From positions 26,050,182 to 26,114,181 of the forward strand of contig NC_080417.1 of the NCBI RefSeq assembly GCF_029873635.1: a stretch of 64,000 bases of DNA, read 5' to 3'. Of this stretch, positions 33,701 to 40,855 are shown piece by piece. The notes beneath the pieces are model-generated. The model saw only the letters and a program-made list of their open reading frames with translations, did no database searches and was not told where the DNA came from. How positions within the stretch are numbered: the stretch's first letter is position 1; every line of letters begins with the position of its first letter. This DNA is from Malania oleifera. Taxonomy: Eukaryota > Streptophyta > Magnoliopsida > Santalales > Ximeniaceae. The translations under genes were made by a program, and so were the position numbers.

Positions 33701-36700
33701 TTTGTTTAATTAGCTAGCCTAGCGTTTACCACAACTCACCAACATAACATTTTCATTGTCATTCAAGCAAATATAAGCGGAAAGAATAAGTAAGTTATGA
33801 AAGAAATGGAATGCAAGCAATAAACATTGAAGCAACGTAATTCATTAATCAACACCTCCGTTAACAATGTGTGTCTAGCGAGAGAGACTAGTAGGCTAAA
33901 CTCGTTTACAATAGCTAGTGAATTTTACAAGTTGATGAACACTCACCCTCTCCTAAAAAGCTTTCTATGCTATTCTCACTTTGATACTAGGAAACATCAA
34001 TATGACCGAGGAGTCATACTCCCTCTTTTAACTTAGGGAAAAACTTCACTCTGACACTAGGAAACATCAATATGACCAAGGAGTCATACTCCCCCCTTTT
34101 AGCCTAGGGAAAAACTATCTCTAAAAAATAACCCTATACTAGTATTTACATGATAGAAATTCATCTCAAATGCACGAGACAAGCAGTCACGAGCATACAT
34201 AATGCCCTGAACAAGCTCGGCCCGTGATGCTCTCCCATTTATGCGGTCGTCATCCTCGTAGATATTGACGCTAGGTACACTTCAAATTTGTCCATGAATG
34301 GTTGCTTATCTTTTTCAAAAATCTAGTTGATTTCTTCGTCGTCAAGGCCTTTCACTTTACTAAGAACTCCTGCTGCGTCTTTCTTGAGGAAGTGAACTTT
34401 CTTTTTGCAAGGATATCTTCTACTTCTCATCTGTCGAGTTGCACTGCCTTCAATTCTGCTCTGGTTGACTGACTTCTTCTTGGATCTTTGGTTTTGGTGT
34501 TGAATGGCTTGAGATAACTGATGTGAAAGACGGGATGCACTTTCATTCAAGTCGGAGGGTCATTTCTATAGGAGGCCTTCCCAACTTTGGCCGAGATGGG
34601 GACTGGTCCTTTATATTTACGAAGTAGTCTTCTATCTTATCCTTGTAGTGACCTGATCTATTCAGGATTGAGCTTAATAAGAACAAGTCACTTACGTTGA
34701 AGTGTTGCGGTCTTCTCCCTTGATCTGCTCACTTCTTCATTTGCTTTGAAGCTTTCTCTAGGTAGGCTTGGGCGATCTCGGCATTCTGTCTCCATTATTT
34801 GGCAAAGATGTATGCTTTGGGACTCTTTCCTCTATACGACTTGTCTACTGTGTGAGGTAACAATGACTGCTGATTTGTAACAAGCTCAAAAGTATTCTTG
34901 TTGGTTGTTGAACTCTTTTGGGTGTTGAAACAAAATTGAGCCACATCAAGTAGTTGCACCCAATTCTTCTAATTGGCGTTGACGAAATGGCACGAGTACT
35001 CTTCTAGTAGCCCATTGAATCTCTCTGTTTGTCTGTTTGTTTGTGGATTGTAGCGTGAAGAGATGTCAATCTGTGAACCGAAGATTCTGAAAAGTTTTGT
35101 CCAAAAATTGTCGATGAATCTTGAGTCTCGGTCACTAACGATATCTTGGGGAACTCCCCAATACTTCACAATATTCTTGAAGAACAATTGTGCGGTCTCC
35201 TTTTCTAAACAGTACTTCGGTGCGGGTATAAAAGTACCATAGTTAGAAAATTTGTCTATAACCACAAGTATAAACCCCACATCTCCCACTTTGGGCAGGT
35301 TGGTGATGAAGTCTAGTGAGACACTTTCCCACAGTGTGGATGACACTTTCCTAGTGTGGATGACACTGTTAGGGGCTCCAGCAGCCCTGCAATCTTCTTC
35401 CGCTCCACCTTGTCTTGTTGGTAGGTGAGACAAGTCTAGATATAATCAACCACATCATCACCCTCTGTTTATAGTATGGCCATCAATTACATCACAATGA
35501 CCATAATATCCTCATCAACTCTTAGTCTTAGTTACCAACATATTAGTAATACTAAACAACTAATGACAGTATGCAATTCTTTTGTTTTCTTCATCCAGTC
35601 ATTTGATTTGAACTGCCTAACAATGAATATCTGATGCAGGAAAAGCAGCCTGTGGATCCTATTTCAGTCAATGGCAATGATAAACAAGCTACAGGTTCCT
35701 CCACAAGCACTGAATTCCCTGAATTTCCAGACAAAATTGTCAATAAGCAGATAGCGGTGGCTTCTGTTCTTGTAGCAGTTGGATTATTCCTATCAACACG
35801 ACTAGATTTAGGTATTTCTTTGAAGGATCTGTCTGCCACTGCACTGCCTTATGAAGAGGTTAGTGTTTTATTTATCCCTTCCAAAGCTTGAATTTTGTCC
35901 ATCCTTGTATAAAACGATTTAGGTGTTTGGACCCTCTCAATCACTGCATTACCTTGTGAAGCTGTTTGTCTTCTATTTATCCTTCCCACAGCTTGAAATT
36001 ACATCCACCTGGGTGTGGATATAGGTTAGTAGATGCCCATTACGTGCACAGGCGATGTTTTAGATGAAAATCCAATTTAAAAAATAAAAATAAAAAATCT
36101 TAGACCTCTAAATACAGAAGGTGTACCTAAAAGAACAGTTGATAAGCTTTTTTTCTCTCATTGGAGGCAAAGAATTTCCATTTTAATTTCTGAATGTTCT
36201 CCTGTTTCCGTACTGTTTGATAGGTGAATGATTACAGCACTAGATTGAAAGTATTTTCAATTTTTTTATTACATCTAATTTTTTAAACATCCTATTTTTA
36301 TATGCAAAATATTTTTCTGCGCTTTCAGATGTCACAAATCAACTTTGAGTGCTTTCCAGTATCTTGCAGCTAATGCATGACAAATGAACACCTTAGTATT
36401 GAATCATATGGTCATGTCTTTGTTGTTTCTCAATTATGATTTTGTTTTTTTTTCTGTTTTGTTTCTGGCTGATTGTTTAGGCTCTTTCAAATGGGAAGCC
36501 CACTGTTGTGGAGTTTTATGCAGATTGGTGTGAAGTATGTCGTGAATTAGCTCCAGATGTGTACAGAATCGAGGAGCAGTACAAGTAATGCTCTTCAAAT
36601 TCTTACGTGTCAAGTTGTTATATGTCGTTATGTTAATGTTCTTTAAGTAGTGTATAATGCCAATAATGCTTTTTGTATTCAGGGACCGTGTGAATTTCGT

Positions 36701-36965
36701 TATGATGAATGTTGACAACACAAAGTGGGAGCAAGAGCTTGATGAATTTGGTGTTGAGGGTATCCCTCATTTTGCATTTCTGGACATGGAAGGAAATGAG
36801 GAGGGTAATGTAGTGGGTAGGTTTCCGAGGCAGTATTTCCTTGAGAATGTTGATGCCCTTGCCCGTGGGGAAGCTTCCATACCACATGCTCGTGTTGTGG
36901 GACAGTATTCAAGTGCTGAAGCCAGGAAGGTTCATCAGGTTGTTGATCCAAGAAGTCATGGTTAG
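11381..36965 (+). CDS. HCF164: HCF164-like thylakoid thioredoxin (four exons, join)
   Basis: Joined coding exons 11381-11566, 35640-35858, 36481-36584 and 36683-36965 give about 263 residues, close to the Arabidopsis HCF164 length. The first about 60 residues look like a plastid transit peptide. A single hydrophobic anchor ([15 protein letters not shown]) lies near residues 100-114. The thioredoxin active site WCEVC lies at residues 151-155, and the cis-proline loop GVEGIPHF near 194-200. HCF164 is anchored in the thylakoid membrane with its redox domain in the lumen. It passes reducing equivalents from the CcdA system to apocytochromes and is needed for cytochrome b6f assembly. Both active-site cysteines are intact and no frame break is seen, so the gene looks functional if intron 1 (about 24 kb) is spliced. 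The start at 11381 is the first in-frame ATG; 11387 is an alternative. Confidence 0.93.
11567..12919 (+). other. Intron 1 proximal part, apparently host sequence
   Basis: AT-rich intronic DNA with no coding, LTR or RNA-gene signal. The short frames 11772-11957 and 12115-12387 have no recognisable content. Confidence 0.5.
12920..13377 (-). mobile_element. Short copia 3' LTR (about 154 bp without insert)
   Basis: On the - strand the LTR runs from TGTTATTTGTTATTT to CAATTAACACAACA, with a TATATTATAAA box and AATAGGGAGAGAG behind it. A TRIM element (12998-13296 plus its duplication) splits it. Directly upstream on the - strand lies the end of a copia RNase H. The start of a related LTR recurs at 35461-35568, on the other side of the nested mass. 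Confidence 0.65.
12998..13296 (-). mobile_element. TRIM element, 299 bp, TSD TAGCC
   Basis: Two similar terminal repeats (12998-13066, 69 bp; 13223-13296, 74 bp) flank a short non-coding interior. On the - strand a PBS (TGGTATCAAAG) directly follows the 5' repeat and a GCGGGAGAG polypurine tract directly precedes the 3' repeat. Perfect 5-bp duplications TAGCC lie at 12993-12997 and 13297-13301. The last base of the outer end is G instead of the usual A. This fits a terminal-repeat retrotransposon in miniature, a non-autonomous class that depends on proteins of other elements. Confidence 0.88.
13385..13585 (-). pseudogene. Copia RNase H C-terminal remnant
   Basis: The - strand carries a HIEV motif near 13525-13535, and in another frame the terminal LGANDINAP with a stop at 13385-13387. 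This matches the end of copia polyproteins, where it is followed by the 3' LTR, as it is here. Frameshifts and the insertion at about 13586 leave only this tail. Confidence 0.6.
13586..14105 (-). mobile_element. Copia-type LTR, part 1
   Basis: The edge begins TGACCTGGCAACCCAAGAG followed by a G-run and GTGAATTGGG, the same landmark as at 3738 and 54980. A second landmark at about 13745-13800 has CGCCTACATCCAC and AGGTTCCACTAAATCC. It inserts into the copia RNase H remnant. The exact first base (13586 or 13591) is uncertain. It is interrupted by the solo LTR at 14106. Confidence 0.6.
14106..16544 (-). mobile_element. Solo LTR, gypsy, TSD CTCAA
   Basis: A 2439-bp LTR. In + coordinates it begins TGTAACGCCCCGAAC and ends TTTTCCGGGTCATTACA, flanked by perfect CTCAA duplications (14101-14105 and 16545-16549). 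The U3 end (right side) carries TCGTCGACGA-type palindromes at about 16215-16415. Two related blocks of about 150 bp lie at about 14665-14815 and 14845-14985. Two TA microsatellites lie at about 15658-15681 and 15725-15754. No internal region remains. Confidence 0.9.
16215..16415. repeat. TCGTCGACGA palindrome array (solo LTR, minus)
   Basis: About nine copies such as ACTCGTCGACGATAAG, CTCATCGACGAG, CTCGTTGACGAG and CTCGGCGACGAGG. The array has the same layout as at 6037-6282, in the opposite orientation. Confidence 0.8.
16545..16904 (-). mobile_element. Copia-type LTR, part 2
   Basis: Continues the LTR interrupted at 14105. A third type of motif repeats at about 16625-16800 (GGTCAACTG, CGGTTGACC, GATCAATCGACC, GGTCAATCG). 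It ends where viral sequence starts at about 16905. Confidence 0.5.
16905..17185 (-). pseudogene. Viral MP-like region, truncated copy
   Basis: Reverse-oriented match to part of 22820-23160 (+), with shared phrases around the cysteine and CIRLIV motifs. The frame is broken and the segment stops at the LTR boundary at about 16905. Confidence 0.6.
17186..17674 (-). pseudogene. Viral acidic domain, copy 1
   Basis: A 162-residue open frame, very rich in Glu, Asp and Ser in its first third (residues about 15-45). It is a close homologue of 22338-22837 on the + strand. It directly follows the coat-protein zinc knuckle on the - strand, so it is probably a linker of the viral polyprotein. I recognise no enzymatic motif. 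Confidence 0.65.
17675..18335 (-). pseudogene. Viral coat-protein-like region with CCHC knuckle
   Basis: The frame 17793-18335 has the aromatic-rich block [20 protein letters not shown] and LPGSWPALV, as in caulimovirid capsid cores, followed by a Cys-rich basic tail. The zinc knuckle lies in a neighbouring frame at about 17725-17790 ([14 protein letters not shown]), so a frameshift near 17790-17830 has separated core and knuckle. The + strand copy at 22200-22320 keeps its knuckle. Coat protein packages the viral DNA; this copy is broken. Confidence 0.7.
18359..19549 (-). pseudogene. Viral ORF1 / coat N-terminal region, decayed
   Basis: The frame 19313-19549 ([17 protein letters not shown] onward) has heptad-like Leu/Ile spacing and is probably coiled coil. 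The rest to 18359 is open only in short pieces (for example 18671-18859). It lies directly downstream of the tRNA-Met site, as the first viral ORF should. A homologue starts at about 25654 on the + strand. Confidence 0.6.
19661..19672 (-). promoter_or_regulatory. Viral minus-strand primer site (tRNA-Met), diverged
   Basis: The - strand reads TGGTATCAAAGC, one base off the canonical TGGTATCAGAGC. It lies between the intergenic region and ORF1. Confidence 0.75.
19675..20412 (-). promoter_or_regulatory. Viral intergenic region, copy 1
   Basis: About 740 bp, homologous to 24786-25530 (+) and 26456-27178 (-). On the - strand it contains a TATTTAAAGGGA promoter box at about 20025-20036. It also has short repeats of GCAACTGACA and CTTTAATAAAG around 20090-20280. 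In this family the region drives the genomic transcript. Confidence 0.75.
20456..20752 (-). pseudogene. Viral post-polymerase ORF, C-terminal part
   Basis: A 98-residue frame ([19 protein letters not shown] onward) just ahead of the intergenic region. It is mostly helical and acidic. No motif is recognised. By position (after RT-RNase H, before the intergenic region) it could belong to a transactivator-like product, but that is only positional. Confidence 0.45.
21105..21515 (-). pseudogene. Viral post-polymerase ORF, central part
   Basis: A 136-residue frame, highly charged (Glu/Lys/Ile-rich), lying between the second zinc knuckle (21549-21600) and the frame 20456-20752. No catalytic motif. 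The three frames are probably pieces of one or two ORFs that have since been interrupted. Confidence 0.45.
21549..21803 (-). pseudogene. Viral ORF with a second CCHC zinc knuckle
   Basis: An 84-residue frame: a basic, Ser/Arg/Lys-rich stretch, then a canonical C-X2-C-X4-H-X4-C knuckle ([14 protein letters not shown]) at the C-terminus. It lies downstream of RNase H, away from the knuckle next to the coat region. Two separate CCHC knuckles in one pararetrovirus genome is worth noting. Confidence 0.6.
21925..22140 (-). pseudogene. Viral RNase H C-terminal fragment
   Basis: The - strand shows [19 protein letters not shown] and [13 protein letters not shown], which match the caulimovirid RNase H (catalytic Glu and Asp positions visible). 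It stops at about 22140, where an inverted coat/knuckle segment begins. The reverse transcriptase that should precede it is not attached. Confidence 0.75.
22140..22337 (+). pseudogene. Viral coat C-terminus with CCHC knuckle (copy 2)
   Basis: A basic stretch ([10 protein letters not shown]) followed by the knuckle [17 protein letters not shown] at about 22243-22295. It has more spacing between the Cys pair and the His than the canonical CCHC. It is homologous to 17675-17870 in the opposite orientation and is head-to-head with the RNase H fragment. Confidence 0.7.
22338..22837 (+). pseudogene. Viral acidic domain, copy 2
   Basis: Open frame continuing from the knuckle, starting [16 protein letters not shown], with a dense Glu/Asp/Ser patch. 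Near-identical homologue of 17186-17674. It runs to a stop at 22835-22837; the copies differ by scattered substitutions. Confidence 0.65.
22820..23310 (+). pseudogene. Viral movement-protein-like region (tentative)
   Basis: The frame 22885-23250 contains [20 protein letters not shown] followed by a hydrophobic [15 protein letters not shown] stretch. This resembles the core of 30K-superfamily movement proteins of Caulimoviridae. A stop at 23248-23250 interrupts a frame that otherwise continues. If correct, the order coat, acidic, MP, protease, RT is unusual for the family. Medium-low confidence without a profile search. Confidence 0.45.
23368..24159 (+). pseudogene. Viral aspartic protease
   Basis: A 263-residue frame. 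The catalytic motif [12 protein letters not shown] lies near residue 88, with the flap-like [10 protein letters not shown] and the late [12 protein letters not shown] block behind it, as in caulimovirid proteases. The catalytic DTG is intact. The frame shifts at about 24110-24160 into the RT frame. Confidence 0.8.
24111..24720 (+). pseudogene. Viral reverse transcriptase, partial and interrupted
   Basis: Visible RT blocks are [11 protein letters not shown], a [13 protein letters not shown] block carrying the first catalytic Asp, LTAFTTP and [17 protein letters not shown] stop follows at 24570-24572. The YIDDV catalytic pair is readable at about 24622-24636, followed by a frameshift. The sequence then breaks at about 24785 into the intergenic region, so the end of RT and all of RNase H are deleted here. 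Confidence 0.85.
24786..25530 (+). promoter_or_regulatory. Viral intergenic region, copy 2
   Basis: Homologous to the copies at 19675-20412 and 26456-27178. A TATTTAAAG box lies at about 25178. A GACCCTTTGGTCGGGG hairpin-like stretch lies at about 25193. The region is preceded by truncated RT and followed by the primer site. Confidence 0.75.
25533..25544 (+). promoter_or_regulatory. Viral minus-strand primer site (tRNA-Met)
   Basis: Perfect TGGTATCAGAGC. It marks the conventional start of the circular viral genome, and ORF1 begins about 110 bp downstream. Confidence 0.8.
25654..26455 (+). pseudogene. Viral ORF1, copy 2 (interrupted)
   Basis: Homologue of 18840-19549 (-). Several stops occur before 26188; the last part (26188-26455) is open. 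It starts in coiled-coil-like sequence ([17 protein letters not shown]). A tandem duplication of about 60 bp carries AAGATTGGAAC and GTGGGAGCG twice (26370-26400 and 26431-26457). It ends at the inverted intergenic region. Confidence 0.6.
26456..27178 (-). promoter_or_regulatory. Viral intergenic region, copy 3 (inverted)
   Basis: Reverse-oriented homologue of 24786-25530. The two form an inverted repeat with arms of about 720-745 bp and a loop of about 925 bp (25531-26455). The primer site is missing because the junction lies just before it. Confidence 0.8.
27180..27355 (-). pseudogene. Viral protease fragment
   Basis: Reverse-oriented copy of about 23695-23860 (the [10 protein letters not shown] to LLGSKFL blocks), joined directly to the intergenic region at about 27179. 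That junction is a rearrangement, because protease and intergenic region are far apart in the viral genome. A short duplication (CCTGGAGTATTGCACTA) sits at the outer edge. Confidence 0.75.
27356..29390 (-). pseudogene. Copia (SIRE-like) gag and spacer fragment
   Basis: On the - strand, frame 28966-29301 ([13 protein letters not shown] onward, then Glu/Asp-rich) is preceded by [13 protein letters not shown] at about 29300-29340, a copia gag phrase. Further on, a KPKKRHCPY piece and TGACAAAGGGGGAG-type spacers (as at 27620 and 27910) follow. No complete domain remains. A run of 13 G lies at 28192-28204. Confidence 0.5.
30090..31100. repeat. Minisatellite, about 65-bp unit
   Basis: Roughly 14-16 degenerate units with the core GAGAGATTTGAAAATCTC, then TGATTGTCAATCAGGGTTTG and GAAGTCAACCCTTAA. 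Alternate units differ slightly (FAT-type versus GGAGTC-type spacers), suggesting growth by copying pairs. Confidence 0.9.
32510..33515. repeat. Minisatellite, about 113-bp dimeric unit
   Basis: About nine units spaced 110-115 bp. Each unit is two related halves: GGTCTTGCTTCAGGCATGTA with ATGACTCC, and GGTCTTGCAATTAAGCATGT with ATGGCTCC. The half-units share the GTCTTGC...GCATGTAATG frame, so the array is a higher-order repeat. Confidence 0.9.
33526..33547. repeat. Homopolymer run of 22 G
   Basis: Uninterrupted G tract at the edge of the minisatellite block. The length in the assembly may be unreliable. Confidence 0.9.
33650..34230. other. Probable retroelement non-coding sequence with 69-bp direct repeat
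   Basis: No gene. A tandem pair of about 69-bp units (33978-34046 and 34048-34117) shares ACTAGGAAACATCAATATGA and GGAGTCATACTCCC. It lies next to the gypsy pol fragment, so it may be that element's 3' region. Confidence 0.5.
34323..35445 (-). pseudogene. Gypsy (chromovirus-like) integrase fragment
   Basis: Frame 34969-35433 contains [39 protein letters not shown] and [18 protein letters not shown], which is the Ty3/gypsy integrase core with the second Asp and the Glu visible. The stretch to 34323 keeps recognisable post-core pieces ([21 protein letters not shown]) broken by stops. RT, RNase H, gag and LTRs are not attached. On its right it meets a copia LTR at 35461. Confidence 0.8.
35461..35568 (-). 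mobile_element. Partial short copia LTR (relative of 12920-13377)
   Basis: On the - strand it begins TGTCATTAGTTGTTTAG and continues through GGATATTATGGTCATTGTGA, matching the start of the LTR at 13377-13302. It keeps about 108 of about 154 bp and loses its U5 end at the gypsy integrase junction. It may be the 5' LTR of the same old insertion, but the outer flanks (TAAAC and GTATG) do not match as a target duplication. Confidence 0.55.
35640..35858 (+). CDS. HCF164: HCF164 exon 2 (linker and membrane anchor)
   Basis: 73 codons between acceptor CTGATGCAG and donor GTTAGT. Encodes a Ser/Thr-rich linker, the single transmembrane helix and the conserved [17 protein letters not shown] stretch that precedes the thioredoxin fold. 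Confidence 0.92.
36481..36584 (+). CDS. HCF164: HCF164 exon 3 (thioredoxin active site)
   Basis: 104 bp between acceptor GATTGTTTAG and donor GTAATG. Encodes [20 protein letters not shown], with both redox cysteines. It ends in phase 2, splitting a Lys codon. Confidence 0.93.
36683..36965 (+). CDS. HCF164: HCF164 exon 4 (C-terminal thioredoxin fold)
   Basis: 283 bp from acceptor TTGTATTCAG to the TAG stop. Contains [20 protein letters not shown] with the cis-proline, and the conserved tail ending DPRSHG. No frame break. Confidence 0.94.
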
Positions 36966-37500
36966 ACACCTTTGAGAAACATGCCCATCAAATTGTCACT
37001 GTTAGTACAAAAACCAGGCACTCCATTCCCCTCATTCTTGTTACCATACTCTATATTTAAATGGAAAAGAGGTCAGATAAGTGCAGAAGATGTCATTTTG
37101 GAATTTACTGGGCGGTTGCTTTCATTTTGAAGCAGCATTCAAATGTAAGCTGCGTTTGACTAGTTACTCCAAAGGCATGGAATTGTTAATATTTTTATGC
37201 CTAGACTCTTCCTTATTTACTAGCTCCTCACAAACACTTCACATTTGCATGCATTCTCTTATGATGAAAAGTTGAATAATAAAAATATCAGAAACTCTAA
37301 GCTATCATGTGCTTTGATCACTTTTCTTCAACTTTCTTTGGAGCAAATTAAGTTTTTTCTTTTTCAGAGTCTTGAATCGACCATTCCAGACAAGCTTGCA
37401 ATGTTTTCGGATTGGATTCATTTGAGAGTTTGCATGAATTGGGTTTGTCCCCTTCGAAGCAGATCAATAGGCAGCCACACTCGGGTTGTGGTGTGAACTT
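36966..37500 (+). other. HCF164 3' UTR / downstream flank
   Basis: AATAAAAATA near 37277 could be a poly(A) signal. A pyrimidine-rich tract ending TTTTTCAG at about 37360-37367, followed by less AT-rich sequence, looks like a splice acceptor with a further exon. This could be a spliced 3' UTR or a relic. Not resolvable without transcripts. Confidence 0.4.
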
Positions 37501-39190
37501 TCTCTGTTCATACCACCCAGAAAAAAAAAAGAAAAAAGTATTCCAAGGCTTTAATTGTCTTGTTTGCCTGAAAACAATGGATAAGGATATACAAATTTTT
37601 AGATGCTCTTTTGGAAACAAATGGACAGAACACAGATTAATACAGTTATTCTGACACAATAGAGCAGATGGACTACAGTTTGAATCCTAAAAGATCCATT
37701 GAATCAAAAGATTTTGTTCTAGAAAGAAAAAGGAAAGAAAATATGAAGGGCATTAGCTTTTCATTGTATTTTCTTTTTACAATGGAAGTCTGCTAAAATA
37801 TGGTTGAAAGTTTTTGAAGAATAAAAAGTTAATGACACATAAAATCAAAAGTTTGGTGTGTTTATTTTTTCATTTTCTTTCATAACCAAAGGTGAAAAGT
37901 AAGACCGAGTAGTTGCCAGCAGTTATTATTTTCTATTTTTAAGTTTTTAAAGAACTATAAAAAAATAAGCTACTTTTTTAGGTGGATGACATTTGTACTA
38001 AAAACTAATAAATAATAACCAGTTTTGGTACTACCCACTTGGGAAAATAATTTTATTTTTCATTTCTAATTTTTAAAATAAATTACGAAAATGCCACATT
38101 ATTTTTTTTTTCTTTTTAAAGTTATATAGAAAAGTTACATTTTTTCCTAGACGATGTAAGGAGTATGAAAATTCAATATTAAATTTAAATTTGTGTAAAT
38201 TTAAATAAAATATAATATATTGATTTTATCTCAAATTGTGGCATAATTAAAATTCAAGTATGAAAATTTATCTTTCTAAACATTGCCTTATACAATTTTG
38301 TAAAATTTTAAAACTAGTTTTTTGGTGATAATTTTGATATTTAGAAATAAAAAATGGCAAAGAACTATTTTGTAGAATTAAACAAACAGTTTTTTTTATA
38401 CCTTTTCAATAAAAATCTTATAAAACTGAAAAATAATATGAAAATTGTAAGTTTTTTAAAAAATTAAATTTAAAAAGTGAAAGTTGGTTTTTACAACTGA
38501 ACATGTTCTAATTTTATGTGTTATCATTTTCTTAACATTAACAGAGTTCCAGATGTGACCAAATTTTTTTGACAAAAACTTAAATTGGAGCTCTAGTTAG
38601 AGATTGGAAGTTTTATATTTCAAGGTTTAAGATTTTAACGATATAATTTTTTCAATGATAAGGATTTTTCTTTTATCTTAATTGAAAAAAAAGAAAAAAA
38701 GAAAAAAAGCTACTTAACTCAGATGCTTAAAAACATATTTGATCTTTATATTTTGAGCCATTGAAGATGTAAGTCTCTTGCATATATATTGCAAAAAATT
38801 CAATTCCGCTAGTGCCTTTCTAAGTTAATTTTCTTTGAAAAAAAAAACTAAATTGTCAACCCCACTCAATCCATCCAATTATCAAAATGATCTAATCATA
38901 TCCCATATGATTTGACTTAGATTTGAGTTTTTCTCAAAGTGAACAAATTGATTTGGTTTGAAATTTGAGTTCAACTCAATCCACGAACACTCTTATGTTA
39001 ACATCCTCTAATTCTTTTAGGGGTATTTAGCTCAAATTATTTTGAATATTTTTTAGTATTATTCTCTTAAGGATCTTATATTTCATAGTAGGGTTATTAT
39101 ATTACAATAATACTTTTTCTTAATTTGATATTAGAATATTTAAAATGTAAGATGATTATATTAAAGAGAAGATATTAATTTTATATTATT
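37501..39190. other. AT-rich intergenic spacer
   Basis: Very AT-rich, with long A and T runs. I see no coding region, terminal repeat or RNA gene. Confidence 0.6.
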
Positions 39191-39331
39191 CTTCGATTCT
39201 GAATGATACCTAACTTTATACATGTGAGGACCAACAGTATAAAAGGAAATTATTGCTGGAGATATACACAGTAATTGTAGCATAAATGAGAATTGTTTCC
39301 ATATATTTGAAGCCAAGATTCTAGGAGAGAA

Positions 39332-39857
39332 TTATGGCTTGACTGGAGGAGTGATGGAAGGTGTTGACTTATCATGCCCCCGCAAGATTGACTGATCGTC
39401 GAGGAAACCAATATTGGATCGATGAGCAAGAAAGGGGAACCGAGGCAGCGACTTGGTAAGAGAGTTAGCTAGTTGATCAAAGGTATGAACATGGGAAACA
39501 CATAGGCAACCTGTAGCAATTTGATCACAAACAAAGTGGAAGTCGATGGCAATGTGTTTCATATGAGAATGGAATACTGGATTGACACAGACATAAGTAG
39601 CAGTCAAGTTGTCACAGTAGATGACCGCAGTAGGAGATACAGGTACACACAACTCTTGAAGGAGATTCATTACCTAATTTACTTCAGATGCAGTGGAGGT
39701 GATGGCTCGATATTCGGCCTCGGTGGAGGAATGAGCGATAGTCATTTGCCTTTTGTAACTCCAAGAGATGGGATTGGCGCCAAGGAAAATAATGTAAATA
39801 AAAGTTGAAGTCTGATCATTAGGATCGCCAACCCAATTAGCATTCGCAAATGCATGA
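39332..39857 (-). pseudogene. Copia RNase H, C-terminal part
   Basis: Frames 39674-39857 and 39332-39670 show WVGDPNDQTS, ISWSYKRQMTIAHSSTEAEY and ADFHFV-type motifs, ending at a stop at 39332. The start of the domain lies at 41871 on the far side of the inserted LTR. A frame change near 39672 breaks it further. Confidence 0.85.
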
Positions 39858-39944
39858 TGTAGTGACCTGAAGAATAATATTATTTTAATCATAAAGAGGG
39901 AGGAAAATGAAAACAGGAAGAGAAGGAGGCAGTAGACTTTGTTG

Positions 39945-40225
39945 ACGAATGCTGCATTTTGGGGATAATAATAATTTCAAGGAATTGCCAGGACTCGTCG
40001 ACGAATACAGGGGTTCGTTGACGAGTGCATAAGGAAATTCATCGATGAATACAGGGTTTCGTCGACGAAGGTCTTTAGGACCTCATCGACGAATATAGGG
40101 TTTCGTCGATGAGAAAATATCGAGTGAAGGAGTGGGTTGCTTTGAATTTCGTCGACGAATATAGGGTTTCGTTGACGAAATTAATGAAGGACTTGTCGAT
40201 GAGGTGACGTGTCTTGTCGACGAAT
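39945..40225. repeat. Paired TCGTCGACGA palindromes
   Basis: About eleven motif copies, mostly as pairs separated by ATACAGGGTT or ATATAGGGTT. The pair plus spacer repeats about every 50-60 bp, ending about 8 bp before TATAAATAG. Confidence 0.85.
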
Positions 40226-40734
40226 TTGGCCCTATAAATAGTGGAAAACCGGGATTTTTGTCATTTCAGCGCCTTTCTCTCTCTCTACGTCCCTCTCTCA
40301 CTTCTCTCTTCAATTCTAGCCCCGTTAGTCACCAGATCGACGATCCAAAGCTACCACGACGCTTCTGGCGAAATTCTATGCAAGTCTGCTGGAGCGGATC
40401 GTTGGTAAAATGAAGTTGGATTTTATCCCTAATTCAGGATAAGGCCTTTTAGTCCATTTTTGGCCTTATGACAGTTATAAGAAATGATGTAGGCGAAGAA
40501 ATACTGATATTTTATTTTGACAAACGTTATTTTTAGGGTGTTGGGTAGGAGGCCCTGCGGGTGTTAGGCCAATATACTATAGGGGCTTTCTAGTAGTTGA
40601 GTAAGGGAAATATGCTATGTTAGAAAATTTTGAAATATTATACAGATTATTAAATTATGAAAACTATGTATTAAAGTATGGTGTGGCTTGAGAATATGAA
40701 TATAGTACGGAGATGTGTTTTATGTATTTCAGTA

Positions 40735-40855
40735 TTATGATTTTATGAATTTTAGTACCATGATAATACGAATTCTAGTACCATGATTGTACGAATCTCA
40801 GTACCATGATTATATGAATTTCAATACTATGATTATACAGTTCTCAGTATTATGG
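40735..40855. repeat. About 28-bp tandem repeat
   Basis: About four to five units with the core AGTACCATGATTATACGAAT. A related array occurs in the opposite orientation at 49660-49830 in another LTR. Confidence 0.75.

Larger units (their letters stand above)
11567..35639 (+). other. HCF164: HCF164 intron 1, about 24 kb, filled with transposons and viral DNA
   Basis: The donor is GTGTGTC and the acceptor TCTGATGCAG. The exon phases match (0/0) and the protein reads through cleanly. The 24,073-bp intron contains at least eight separate mobile-element pieces and about 10.5 kb of endogenous pararetrovirus. The acceptor lacks a long pyrimidine tract immediately upstream. Confidence 0.88.

Noticed and set aside
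36434..36969. Minus-strand frames across HCF164 exons 3 and 4
   Set aside because: They are shadows of the conserved + strand exons, which have correct splice sites and thioredoxin motifs.
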